64,000 nucleotides of DNA from Diplosphaera chodatii (Eukaryota > Chlorophyta > Trebouxiophyceae > Prasiolales > Stichococcaceae), in NCBI GenBank assembly GCA_032358165.1, contig JAALGY010000061.1, forward strand, positions 620,001 to 684,000. Reading direction: 5' to 3'. The position numbers were made by a program, and so were the translations under genes. The notes beneath the pieces are model-generated. The model had not been told where the DNA came from and did not search any database. It was given only the letters and a program-made list of their open reading frames with translations. Each line of letters starts with the position of its first letter. The first letter of the stretch is position 1. Positions 35,060 to 47,100 of this stretch are shown here, piece after piece.

Positions 35060-38000
35060 ATGCAGGCGCAGATGCAGGCAGGCCGCGGGTATGCAGCCCG
35101 GGGACCCGGCAGGGGCGGCCGTGGCGGGGGCCCAGGGCGGCAGTACGGCAGCCAGGACGTCCGAGAGGGCGGCCGCGGAGAGATGAGGCGCCCGCAAATG
35201 TACCCGGCACAGCAGCAGCAGCGGCAGCAGCCTCGGCAGGGTCCGCAACTGAACAGCGGCGACAGGCAGGCGTCAGAGGCGTTCCCGCAGCTGAGCGGCA
35301 GCAGGCCGGCCAGCTTGGCTCCCAGCAGCACAGGCAGCAGCCCAAAGGTGCGCGATACCAGGGCTGAGGCCCAGAACAAGCGTATGCACGCCCACTGACA
35401 CCAAGCTTGCCCACAGCTTGTACACCACAACACAGTGTTGCCTTGAGGTCGTCACATCAGATTTGGCTAAGCGTTGTCCACATGCGATGGGCAGGCAGTT
35501 GGCAGCCAGGTGTCGCCGACCCTTGCGGCGCCGCCGCTCGCGAGTGCATGGGGCGCCCCTGGAGGCGCCAGCCTGGCAGCAAAGCTTGCGAGCAAAGGGT
35601 GCGCCGACACTGCTCGCGTTCGCAACTGTCTTGCGACAGTCTCACGGTGACCTGTGGATTATACCGGGTCAACTAAAGGGTCGCCCACGACTGTGGCATA
35701 CCCTGCTTGCTGCAGGAAATCCACCCAGCAGCCAGGGGCGGCAGGCAGCACCGCCAGCAGCTCAGGAACCGGCGCCGGCGTGGCCATGCAGCGACTGGGC
35801 AGCGTCTCTTCCAGTCGCGACGGCCCACAGCGACCTGAGCCCCCTGCGGAGCGCCCAGCTGTCAGCCCAGAGTCGGTTACGCAGGGCACCCCTGCGGCTG
35901 CCGATGGCGGCGGCGGCAACAGCCCAGCAATTGCTGCGGAACCCAGCGGACAGACCGAGCAGGAAGCGCCTGCGGCTGCTGCAGAGCCCAGCGTCCAGCC
36001 ACAGCCCGAGGCAGCTGCCGGCGCTGGCACAGCAGCGCAGCCGGGCGCGCTGCCAGACTCTGCAGCGGCTGCTCAGCCTCCTGATGTGGCGCAGGTGCAG
36101 CCGCAGCAGACGGAGCCGCCTGCGCAGCAGCAGCAGCAGCCGCAGCAGCAGCAGCAGCAGCAGTCTAAACCGCAGCCGTCACCACTGCAGCGGCAACAGC
36201 AGCAGCCTCCATCTCAGCTGCCCCCGGCAGCACCCACAGAGGCAGCGCCAGCGCTTCAGCCCAGCGCTAGCCAACGTGGCAACCCTGCAACTCATGAAGT
36301 GGTAGCAGCCACCAACAGTGCAGATGTGGCGTCAGAAACATCCGGGTCTGCTGCTGCTGTGACTGCTGATGTGCCTACAGCGCAGCCGAATGCTGCTCGC
36401 TCAGCTGGCAGTGACCATTTTGCCACGGATAATGGGCGTGCTGCCTCTGGGAATGCAGCAGCGCAGCACAGACCGCCGCAACAGGAAGTGCGACACCAGC
36501 AGCAGTATGCACAGCACCCCAACCCGCAATACCAGCAACAACAACCGCACCAGTTCAATGGCCGCCGGCGGCATCAGCAGCCATTTGGCCCGCCAGGTAA
36601 CCACCAGCAGCAGCAGGAGCATCAGCAGCTCTTCCCGCCAGGGCTGCAGCAGCAGCAGCAGCGCTATGGGCAACCCTTTTATCAGCAGCCGCAGCAGTCC
36701 TGGCAGTACATGACCCCACAGCAGGCGTACTACTGGCAGCAGCAGCAACAGCAGCAGCCACAGCACTCGCATGCCATGGGCGTGCCGGTAGGCTATGGGC
36801 CGCCCCCAGATGGCCGCTCCGGCTATGGCAGAAGCGGCATTATGTTCCCTCCGCCTATCTCAGGTGTGTGCATGCTCGACGCACACCTGACCGAGGTTCG
36901 ATTGTGGACCCTGGTCCCCTTGAGTTTGTTTTGCTGATGATATGTTCAACACATGAGGTTGCTGGTGGGTATCTGCAGGTGCGGTGCCGCCTGTGGTCAG
37001 CCAGCTGCAGCAGCAGTACCTCGATGACCAAGGCAGGGTGGTGAGCTGCAGTCGACATTGCCATTGTTGCAGGCCTCTGTTGCGCCATTTTGTCAGCTGA
37101 TGGGCTGACGCTGGGCTCAGAAGTGCAAGTGCGATGCACTGCACGTGCATGACTGGACCTGATTTGCCAGCCTCAAAGGTGCAGTTTCGATTGCTGCAGG
37201 TCATCCCACGGCCGCCGCCTCTCAACCCCGTTGCAGCTGACGCGCCGCCCTCGCACAGGCTGCCGCAGCAGTATCAGGACCCGCAGCAGTCCGGAGCGAG
37301 TATGGGTTTCCCAGTGGACGGCATCGGGTTCCCCGCAGTCAGCTACCCTGCGGTGTCGCAGCAGCCTGGGTGGGCCCCAGGCCCGATGCCGCAGCCATAC
37401 ACACAGCCGCAGCAGCCCGAGCACATGCAACAGCCGGCCCAGCAGGCGCCAGTTGCACAGTCCTCAGCCCAGCAGCAGCCGGCAGCGGAGCCACAGCAGG
37501 CTCCGCCTGCACAGCAGCAGCAGCCCTCGGTGCAGCTGCCGCCGCCGTCGCCCCAGCGGCAGCAGCCCCCGCCCGCAGCGATCCTCACCTTTGGGGACTT
37601 TGGCGAGGACGAGGTGCAGGCGGACTCGGACGCGCGCAGCTTCGGCGGCAGCGAGGCCGCGGCGCTGAGCCCGACCTCGTCCGTGCAGCAGCCGCTGCCG
37701 TGGCACCAGCCCCCCCGGCAGTCCGAGGCGGCGCCCTCGCCGGGTGAGGCGCGGCCGGCGTCGGCGGCTGAGCAGCCACCCGGCGGCACATCGCCTCCCG
37801 CTGCGATGCTGACTCTGGAGGAGGTGGAGCACCGGCACAGCGCCGCACCCGCACAGCCGGCCGCCGAGGCCGCCGCGCCGCCGCCGCCGCAGCAGCAGCC
37901 GCAGGGGGCAGAGCCGGCGGCGGCCGGCGTGGACGCCGATGTGCGGGGCGGCCAGGAGGGCCAGCGGGCCGAGCCGCCGCCCGCCGGCGAGGCGCAGCAG

Positions 38001-41000
38001 CAGGAGCAGCAGCTGCGACGGCAGTCGCCCCAGCAGCAGGCGCAGCGCAGCGTGTCGCGCACCCAGAGCCAGGCGTCCATCAGCTCCCAGACCGAGGCGC
38101 AGGTGACTGCCTGACACATCTCCATGTTATAGGCTGTTGTTCCCATGCACCGCAGTGCTTGATTGACTCGACAGCGCTCCCACACGGTCCCTTCTTGTCC
38201 TCGGCGTATCCCATGTACTTCTCACACCTGAAGCAAGCTAGAGCCTGCATGTTTGGCTGGTGGCAACCCGGTCCACATCAACGTGTGTACAGGAAGCCGC
38301 GCGCCGGGCCTTGGAGGGGCTGTCGCTGCCGTCGTCGGGCAGCCTGCAGCGGCAGCTCAGCCAGCCCGGCACGCCCTCCCGGCAGCCCAGGACGCCCGCA
38401 GCAGAGGCCCAGGCTGCGCAGCCGGAGGGGCAGCAGGAAGCAGGCGCAGCAGCTGCCCCCGATGTGCTGCCAAAGCCCGAGGCGCCTCAGGCACCGCTGT
38501 CCTGGGCGGATCGGCTCAAACAGAAGGTAGTGTGCCGCAAATGCAGATGGCTCTGCAGGATGAAACGTGCTGCAAAGCTGTGGTTCCTGTGCTTTGCGTC
38601 AGCCACATTGCACATCAAGGTAAAACCTGTGAGGTGCATGACAAGCTGCTTCTCGCACCTGCAGGCAGCGCCGAGGCCGCAGCCGCAGCCCCAGGCGCAG
38701 CCGCCTCTTGCACAGCCACGAGCAGTGCAGTCCAGGCCTGCCCAGCAGCAGCAGCCGCCACCACAGCAGCAGCAGCAGCAGGGCCGCACACAGCCGTTGC
38801 AGCAGCGGCTGCAGCAGCAGCAGGTGCCGCCAGTCAAGCCTCCGCTGCCAGGGCCTCAGCAGCACTCGCAGCAGCAGCAGCGTCAGCCCCAGCAGCCGCA
38901 GCAGCAGGCAGACGGCCAGCCGCGGCGAGCGCCGCCGCAGCCGCAGGGCCACCAGCAGGCGGCGCAGGGGCAGCAGGGCAGGGGGCACAGCCAGCCGCCC
39001 AGCAGGCGCGCCTCCCCGCCGCCACGCATCCTCGAAGTGCCGCGCGTCGCCTCTGGCGGGGTGCCCCCAGCACCGCAGCAGGCAGTCACGCCGCAGCAGC
39101 AGAAGCCGCAGCAGCCAAAGCCACAGCAGCCGCAGCACCAGGCGCCGGCGGCGGCGGCAGCCGCCACACCCCAGGTCAATGGCGCGGCGCCCGAGGCCGC
39201 AGCAGCGCAGGCCGCCCAGCCCGAAGCACTCGTCAAGCCGCAGGCTGCTGCTGCGCCTGCTGCCGCAGCAGGCGCCGCCGCCGTGGCGGACTCTGCGCCG
39301 GCTGCCTCGACGAATGGTGTGCCAGCGCAGCCGCCCTCGGATGCACCCAAAGACCAGTCGGCCGAGGCAGATGCTGTCCGCCAGGTTGCGGAGGGCTTGC
39401 CGGCTGTGGAGCCGCCCAAGCTGGATGCAGCAATCCAGGCACCAGAGGCCGCAGCCACAGCTGAGGGTGATACAGATGCGACGGAGCCCACTGCTGCTGA
39501 GCCATCTCTGGGGACCGAGGTGCACATTGGCAGCGGGCATGAGGCTGTGATGCTACTCTTCGAAATAGTGCCCAGATTCTTGATACGAACAGCTGCAGTG
39601 AGCACCAGCTGTTGTTTCAACAACCATGAGAGGTTTGCAACCTGGTGGATGTGGTGCAGGCTGTGGACAAGGACATCGCTGGCGCGTTCCTGCCCGCGGA
39701 GGCGGCGCAGGAGGAGCCCGCGCCCGAGGTGCCGGACGAGGAGCCCCGCCAGCCGGCCGTGCCCGCCTCCCCCGAGGCCCACAGGTGAGAAACACGGTGC
39801 AGGGACGTGTGCAGGGTGCCCCTGCGCATTGACGCCCAACCCCAGCTGCTGAGGTCAGCTACATGAGGCCCAAGTGACTAACCTGGAGTGACTAACCCGG
39901 AGCCAACCCCTGAGCACTAACCTTATGGTGCCAGGGCGCTGGCGGAGCTGGCGGGGCGCGCGCCGCCGGGGCGCCCCCGCCGCATGGAGCCCCGCGGCCT
40001 GACCAACCCCGGCAACCTGTGCTTCATGAACGCCACGCTGCAGGTGCCCAGCGTGCGATGCTGGCTGCGAGTGCTGCGCCACTGCTCCGCGAGCGTTCAC
40101 GCTGCTGGGCAGCAAGGGCTGCCCCGCGCAAAATGCTGTTGCGAGCCTTGTTCGTGCTGCGTGCTGGAAACGAGCCCACCTTGTCGATCTGGACTGACAT
40201 CTTCAGGGGTATACACAGAGCTTTGTAGCTACCCCTAATGCCCTACATCTGCCGCTGTCATGTCGGTCACAGGCGCTGATGGGCGCCACCTGCTTCTGCG
40301 ACTTCCTGGAGCTGCTGACGCGCGCGCAGCCGCTGCTGGACGCCAAGGCCGCGCCCACGCTGTCGGCGCTGGCCGCCTTTGCCGCGGAGTTCACGCCGGT
40401 GGAGGCGCCGTCGACCGCGTCCGCATCCGCAGCGTCAAAAGGCGAGCCCAATGGCAACATTGGAAAGGGACCCGACGGCACGATTGAAATGGCCTCAGCA
40501 CACTCCTCCAGTGTCGCCAGCCAGGGGCCGAAGGGTTCCCGTCGTCCTGCAGGCAGCATGACGCAGCTGGGCTCCGGGAAAAGGGCGCCGGCCGGGCAGG
40601 CGACCGTGGCAGCCGGGCCAGCGCCGGCGTCGCCACCGCCCAAGCTGGGCGCCTGGGGCAAGGGCGCGCCGGTGGGCAATGTCAGCAACCTCTGCGACCG
40701 TGCATGAGCCTGCCACCAGCAGCGTCAGTGCATGCAAAGAGGATGGCAACCTCAATGCAGGGTGTTGCGGCGGTCGTGCTTACAAGCCTGTTTCGTTGCG
40801 CAGGGCGGGACGCCGGCCTCGGTGCTGGGCAGCCGCCCGCTGCTGCCTGTCATGCTGATGGACACCGTCAACGCCTTTGCGCCTGCCGGCCACCGCCCAG
40901 TGCGTGCACCACTCACTTGCCGGAGTACTACGATGCCCATGGACAAAACCAATGCACCTGTGCCTTTCCAGCCAGTATATACCTCCGTTTACGCTGCATC

Positions 41001-43314
41001 ATGCAAACGACCTCGGACCACCTAGTCCGCTGGGCGTTGGTGAGACACAGTCGTCCAAGCATGTGGGTGTGCGACCCGCCTGTCCGTTTCTGGCAGGTGC
41101 CGACGGCGGCGCCGCGGGGCCGCAGCTCCTTCGCTGCTGCCGCGTATGCGAAGCAGGACCAGGAGGATGCCCAGGAGTTCCTGCAGTACCTGCTGGACCA
41201 TGCGCACCTGGTGTGTGGTCGAACAACCTGCCTGTCAAGACACTTCTTGGCCCGCGGGTCTGAGCCTCAGTCATAAGTCTTGGCAAGCCATGCTGGGCTG
41301 CCCGGGAACTGCGCTGCTGCCTGGAGGCTGTGCACTTGCTGTGCTCTCTGAAGTCCTGAGCCTGCTGTTGCAGCACAGTCAATGTGGCTGCTCGTGCGCC
41401 ATTTGCTGCCTCCCTCTGCTCTTGCCGCCCATTGGCGCACTCCAGCCCCTGTCTTGCCAACAGCATGCTTCCATGCTCGAAGTCATGCGGTGCCTGCAGG
41501 AGCTGGTGGCGGTACAGCAGCGCGCGGCCGTGGCTGAGGGACAGGACGGGAGCCCGGATGGCGCCGGGGCCGCTGCAGGCAGCGGCGTCATCAGCGGCTC
41601 GCCCCCCGGCGGCGGCCCCTGGGCCACCGTTGGCAAGCGCAACAAGGCGGCGACCCTCCGGGGCGAGGAGGATGTGCAGGTACCGAGCTGGCCTTGAGGC
41701 CTGACTCCTGCCCGCAACAATGCAGCCCAGCCCGAACTGCTTGTGGGTTTGCAGCTGCAAGGTCGCATGCTTGCTGTTTTGCCTTGTCCCTCGTCCTCGT
41801 CACCCAATGCCTGCTGCTGCGTCATGCGCGGGGTGCTGTCTGGGTCCAGGGCACCAGACTGCCTGGCGTCAGAGGGATGACGCCCAAATGAGCTGTGTTG
41901 GTGGCCACTGCAGGGCGGCAGCAGCCTGGTGAGCGCCATGCTCTTCGGCTCCACGCGATCTGCGGTAACCGCCACCAGCATGAAGCCGTCCATCACGCTG
42001 GCGCCCTTCACGCAGGTCAGCCTCTGTCGTCTGTCGACCGCCAACACCTGGTGCTGCCGCTGCCTGGCTTCTCACCTGCTGCTGCTGCTGCTGCTGCTGC
42101 TATTGCTGGTGCTACTGTGTGGTCCCGAGACCTGAAGCCCCCTGTACTGGTATCCCACCCTGCAGCTGGGCCTGAACATCTCGCCGCCGGGGGTGCGGAG
42201 CGTGGGGGACGCCCTGGAGGAGTTCACCCACGCCGAGATCATTCCCGACTACAGGGTGGGCCCCTTTGCTCTGCGCACACCACTGCCACTGCAAGACAAC
42301 AGCAACTAGAGTATTGCTAGTGACTGGAGGGGCCCGTGGGCCTGCGCCGCAATGCTGCTTACTCGACCGTCGACATGTGGCACTCAAGGGGTGTGGGTCT
42401 CTGAGAAACTGCTGCACAAGAGAGTGCCGAGCTGGTGTCAAGCACCTGTCAGGCCCATCAAGAGAATTCGGTCAACAGGCCTCGACGCTCTCCTTGCCCC
42501 TGCCCGCAGGTGAAGGACGGGCAGGCGCCGGTGGAGGCCAGCAAAGCGGTGAAGCTGTCCAAGCTGCCGCCGCTGCTGGTCGTCCACATGCAGCGCTTCG
42601 CCTACGACGCCGCAGGTGCGTCGTTCTCCTGGCTCTGACACACAGGCTGCTGTGCCATGAGTCTCTTGCCATTCCGCAGAGGACATGAATCATGAGTCGC
42701 AGCATGTCTGCTCACGACGCGGAAGCTTGCTGGCAAGGTCAAGTATACACTCTTACACTTGTGTTGGTGCAATATGCAGGCTTCACCAAGCTGCACAAGC
42801 CGGTGCACTTTGCGGAGGCGCTGAACCTGACCAAGCGGTGGATGGCGGACAGCTCGCCCGACTACCGGGGCGCGGAGTACACCCTGGTGCGCGCCCCGCT
42901 GCTCACAGCCACGGCGAGCAATGGGATGCCTTCTGTCTCTGGATGTGGTGGCATCCCCTGACCGCGGCGCTCTGTGCGCAGGTCGCCACGGTGTCGCACC
43001 ACGGCAAGAACCCAAATGCGGGGCACTACACGGCGGATGTGAAGCAGCCGGACGGCCGCTGGCTGCGCTTCGACGACGCCACCGTCACGTCCGTCCCGCT
43101 GAGCATGGTGCGTCACCTCTTGGGCGTCCATGTGACAAGAAGCGAGACGCTCCACCGCTCTGCTGCTCGCATTGATCCGTGATGTACGGCACCGCCTGCT
43201 GAAGCACCCCATCACACTTGTCCGCAAATGCAAGTGTGCTCAGCAGTCGTCTGTGCTGCCACGCAGGTACTGAACGACCAGGCCTACCTCCTGTTCTACA
43301 GCAAAGCGCGCTGA
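35060..43314 (+). CDS. USP10: USP10/UBP24-type ubiquitin-specific protease with Gln-rich N-terminal half and FGDF motif
   Basis: Nineteen exons with unbroken phase (35060-35347, 35510-35598, 35716-36863, 36979-37040, 37200-38102, 38293-38526, 38665-39519, 39633-39784, 39935-40043, 40273-40680, then ten shorter exons to 43314) give 1738 residues. Residues 1 to about 1230 are RGG-like, then Gln/Pro/Ala-rich. Inside lies LTFGDFGEDE (37584-37613), an FGDF motif of the kind that binds G3BP in human USP10. The C-terminal third is a C19 peptidase: Cys box RGLTNPGNLCFMNATLQ, QEDAQEFLQYLLD, WATVGKRNKAATLR (a USP10 signature), LPPLLVVHMQRF, and His box VSHHGKNPNAGHYTADV with WLRFDDATV. It should remove ubiquitin, perhaps at stress granules. 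The exon ending at 40680 could also end at 40671, in the same phase. Confidence 0.9.
42076..42101 (+). repeat. (CTG)n microsatellite in a USP10-like intron
   Basis: CTG repeats in intron 42016-42165, of the same type as the tract in the kinase intron. Confidence 0.8.
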
Positions 43315-44185
43315 GGTGGCAGAGGGGTGGTGGGCAGACTTTGCAGCCTCCGCAGCGGATGTGTGCTGCTCCAGTGGCCACTGCTCTAGGTGGCCCACAG
43401 CCGCCAAGCTCTCGAGATGCTGGCCAGGATCAGCGAGAGGTATCCCTTCACAAGGCAGACTTGGGGCAAGTTGCTCAGGCAGCAGTATTGCCCGGGCACA
43501 CAGCATGATCAGCATATCATGTGAGCTTTTGGCGGCGCAGAATGCAGTGTTGCGCACATCGAACTGTGAGCACGTGCTTCCGAAAGCTGCGAGGAAGCAC
43601 CACGGCTTTGCTGCGAACAAGCTGAGTGTTGATTTAGAATCATATGTTGAGCGGGCTCGTAACAAGTCAAATCGTACAGAAGCACTTGGCAGACAGACGA
43701 AGGGCCGTCACCATCTGGTGCCAGCGCATAACCACACGTGCGTGCAGCAGACCGGCGGAATTGATTCTGTCGGAGGTTCGCAGCCCGATGAGCTCAGACC
43801 TACTCACCGCTCACACACGACTTCAACTCCACGCTGCCTTGTCGTGTAGCAAAGCCGAGTGCGACGCGTCACCAGACGAAAGTGGTTGCTGTCGGCGCGT
43901 CGTGCGCGGTGGTTCTGGCCGCAAAAGCATTTGCCTTGCCTGCAGCAGCCCGGTGCCTCTGGGGTTGAGTGACCGCCACCCTACGCTTCTCAGGGTTGCG
44001 TACCTGCAGTCACGCAGGCACTGCGCCAGGGTACAGGTCTGTGTGTGCCTCCTGGGGGGGCATTACACGTCGTAAGTCGGACGGGCGTGGCGCCAGGGAT
44101 CGGCGCTTGGAGGACTGCCTCCGGCCATATGGGCCAGTGTCATGCGTTTACGCAGTCGCAGCGCTGAGCTGCGGCACAGGCGACG
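43315..44185. other. Intergenic region, about 870 bp
   Basis: 3' flank of the USP10-like gene and promoter of secreted-protein copy B. The frames at 43644-44075 (+) show no motif and overlap the region just upstream of the copy B start. Confidence 0.4.
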
Positions 44186-47100
44186 ATGCGCTGCCGAGGT
44201 GCACTTGCCCGGCGGTCCAGGGCAACAGCAGCAGCGGCGGCCTGCTGGACGCTGCTCGCCCTCAGCAGCTCCCTGCAGCCCATTCAAGCAGCCACAGCAG
44301 CAGCCAGCAGCGTCGCAGCCGCGGGAGACGTCCTGTCCCAGATCCTCGTCGGGCAGCAGGTGGCATCCCTACTGGCTCCCCACTGCAGCACATGCCCACA
44401 TGCACACCAGCCACAGGGGCGCGACCTCACTGCAGCCTCAGTGGATGGTGCTTAGCGCAATGTCTGCATGCAGTCTGCTGATCCACTGTGTCGCCTCTGC
44501 CGCAGAATGCGCTGCTGAACAGCGTCACCGCGCCGCTCTCGCCACCGGTGGCGACCAGCACGCAGCAGGCAGCCCTGGCCAGCAGCCAGCGCGTGGCGGG
44601 CGCCACTTTGCAGACCTCGCCGTTCTGCGGCGATGGCGTGTGCAATGCTGGGGAGAACTGCGCGACCTGCGCGCAGGACTGCAAGCAGGTACCGCACTGC
44701 CGCCCCAGCCTAAAGGGGCTGTACTCAACCCGTTCCTGGCATACGGCCAGGGCCTACTTCACACTGCGCTGATGTGCCCGGGGCCCGCCGGCTCCACGGG
44801 CCACTGCTGCCCGGGTGTGACACTGCTGACAGCGGTGCTGTACCATCAGCCTGCGGTACTTGTCCTGTTTCTTGCGCTTGGTCGCCAGCAGAGCGCCGGG
44901 TGCCGCGCACAGGCGGACGGCAAGACGCCCTGCAGGCGCGTCGGCATCATGTACAGCGTGTGGCACTGGCCGGCCTCCCGCGCCACCGACCTCATGCGCG
45001 CCGGCGGCCGGGCGCCGGTCACCGTGGAGGACGTGCTGCGCTCCCGCAGAGAAACGCCCACAGGTATATATAGTGGTCTCCTGGCGCTTTTAGCACAACA
45101 TCATCTGCGAGCTGACGTCCTTACTGTGCCCAGTTGCCGGCATTGTGACACTTGATTTGCCGACCCAGTGCCGCAAGACACTGAGGACACCCGGGATGTG
45201 TGGCGGCAGGCGTGGTGGCGGGCGCCAAGTCGTATGACGACGTCATCACCGGGCCCGGCCTGGAGGGACCCGCCATGAACTTCATGTACCAGTACACCCC
45301 GCAGGTGTGGCTGCTGAGAAAGTCGCTGCACCCGCAGCCCCAGGCGGTCGAGCGCTGCCAGCACTTGCCGCAACGGCAACACTACAGCCGCAGAACCACA
45401 TGCGGCACATGTCAGGTCCATTCGTCGTGACGTTCGCAACTCGCCTCACAGCAGCTGAGGCCGCTGCACGCTGCCCTGCAGATGGGGTTCTACTGCATCT
45501 ACCGGCGCCGACAGGCCGGGCAGCTGAACTACAACGTGAAGAACGAGGGGGTGTACCAGTCGTACAAGGGCCAGCCGGACTGCGCCAACATCACAGGCAT
45601 CCTGAGGCAGCACGCTCTGCAGCTGACGGCGGCAGGCATCGACCACGTGGTGGTGGTGCGCATCCGGGCAGCCGCCCCACACCGCTGTTGGCCCCCCCTG
45701 CTTGAGCGCTGCATGAGGCGCCGCGCCCACATCATGCCAGCTGTCTCACACCATGCCAGCTGCTATGAGCCTGCGTGTCACGATGCTGTCCCCTGGCGCA
45801 GGACATGACCAACCTGCCGCTCTACTCGGCCACGGCGGACGCGATACAGCTGCGGCCGTTCGAGGTGTTGTGCGAGGTGCGGCCAGCTGGCGCATTGCTG
45901 TCTGCTCCCCTGGCGGACAGCGTGCTGACGCTGCATCAACTCTCGGGCACTCATGGCAGCTGCTCAATGACATTCTTGACTATCACGCCCGCAGGAGTGG
46001 GCCAATCTGCGGTCTCAGGGCATCAAGACGCCCGAAATCGCCGCCTGGCAGCGGATGCCGGTCGAGGGGTCCGCGTTCAACTACACGAACAGGGCGAAGG
46101 CCATCTACCCATACGTGCTCAACGTCTACAACGATCCGCGCTTCCAGCAGGTAGCCTGACATGAGCTTTCAGCGCTGTCCAGCCCGCAAGCGCAGCTGGG
46201 CCACCTCTGACCGTGGCCAAAGACGGTGGTGTCACATGTGAAAGCTGCGAACCATGGTCAACAGGCTGTCATCTGCTGTTGGCAGGTGTTGATGAAAGAC
46301 GCAGTGACGAGGAAGAAGATCTTCGTCATACCCAGGGCAGATCAGTTCGACCAGAAGTGGACAGCGGATGTGCAGGCAAATGGTGCGCTGCTGGCCAAGG
46401 TAGATGTAGGGGCTGAACAGCTTGCTGCCATGTCCGAACCGTTTCTCAGCTAGTTGCCTGCCACCTTTGCAGGTGGGAGGAACGACATCGCGGCAATTTA
46501 CATGTGGGTCAACCGGCAGCAGCTCAATGGGTGGAACTTCATGAGCTTTTGCCAAACGGTGCGTCACACTCGAAGCTCCAGCTGCTGAGCTGCAGAGCGC
46601 AAGGAATGCCTGCTAACAAGTAGCTGGTCGTCGTTGATGTCTGCTGCTCCTCATACCTTGTGCACCATATTGCTGAGGTCGAACGTTGTGTCTGCAGCTG
46701 GGCAACATCTCAGCGGCGCCCTGCAACCAGCCGTACACAGCAGACACAGAAGGCAGCGGCGTGGCGATAGGCACCCGGGGCAGCCACCTGGCCGTGTCAC
46801 CAGGCATGCGCCCACCCCGCGTCAGCAGCAACGCATCCGGAGAAAGCAGTGCCGAGCGTTCACGTGCAGGAGCCGGATCCAAGGGGTCACGTCCCCATGC
46901 ATGCGGCTGACCTGGGGCGCTGCGCCTGCAGGCTTCCAGACGCTGTACCACTCACTGACGCAGCAGGGGTCCGGGCACTGGGAGGGCCTCACCTTCATCA
47001 AGCAGTTTGAGACGGCGTTCAAGGTGCGTGCGACTATGCTTCAGGTCTGCCAGGTCATGCTTCGCGTCCCCTGCACACGCATGTGCTGCTTGCCACCACC

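Noticed and set aside
37343..38185. Minus-strand frame of 280 codons rich in Cys and Gly
   Set aside because: Antisense of the CAG/GCC-rich USP10-like exon; no motif and no splice support.
38253..39464. Long + strand open frame of 403 codons
   Set aside because: Ala/Gly/Arg composition is that of a shifted frame of the CAG-rich USP10-like exons. The Gln/Pro frame joins its neighbours in phase.
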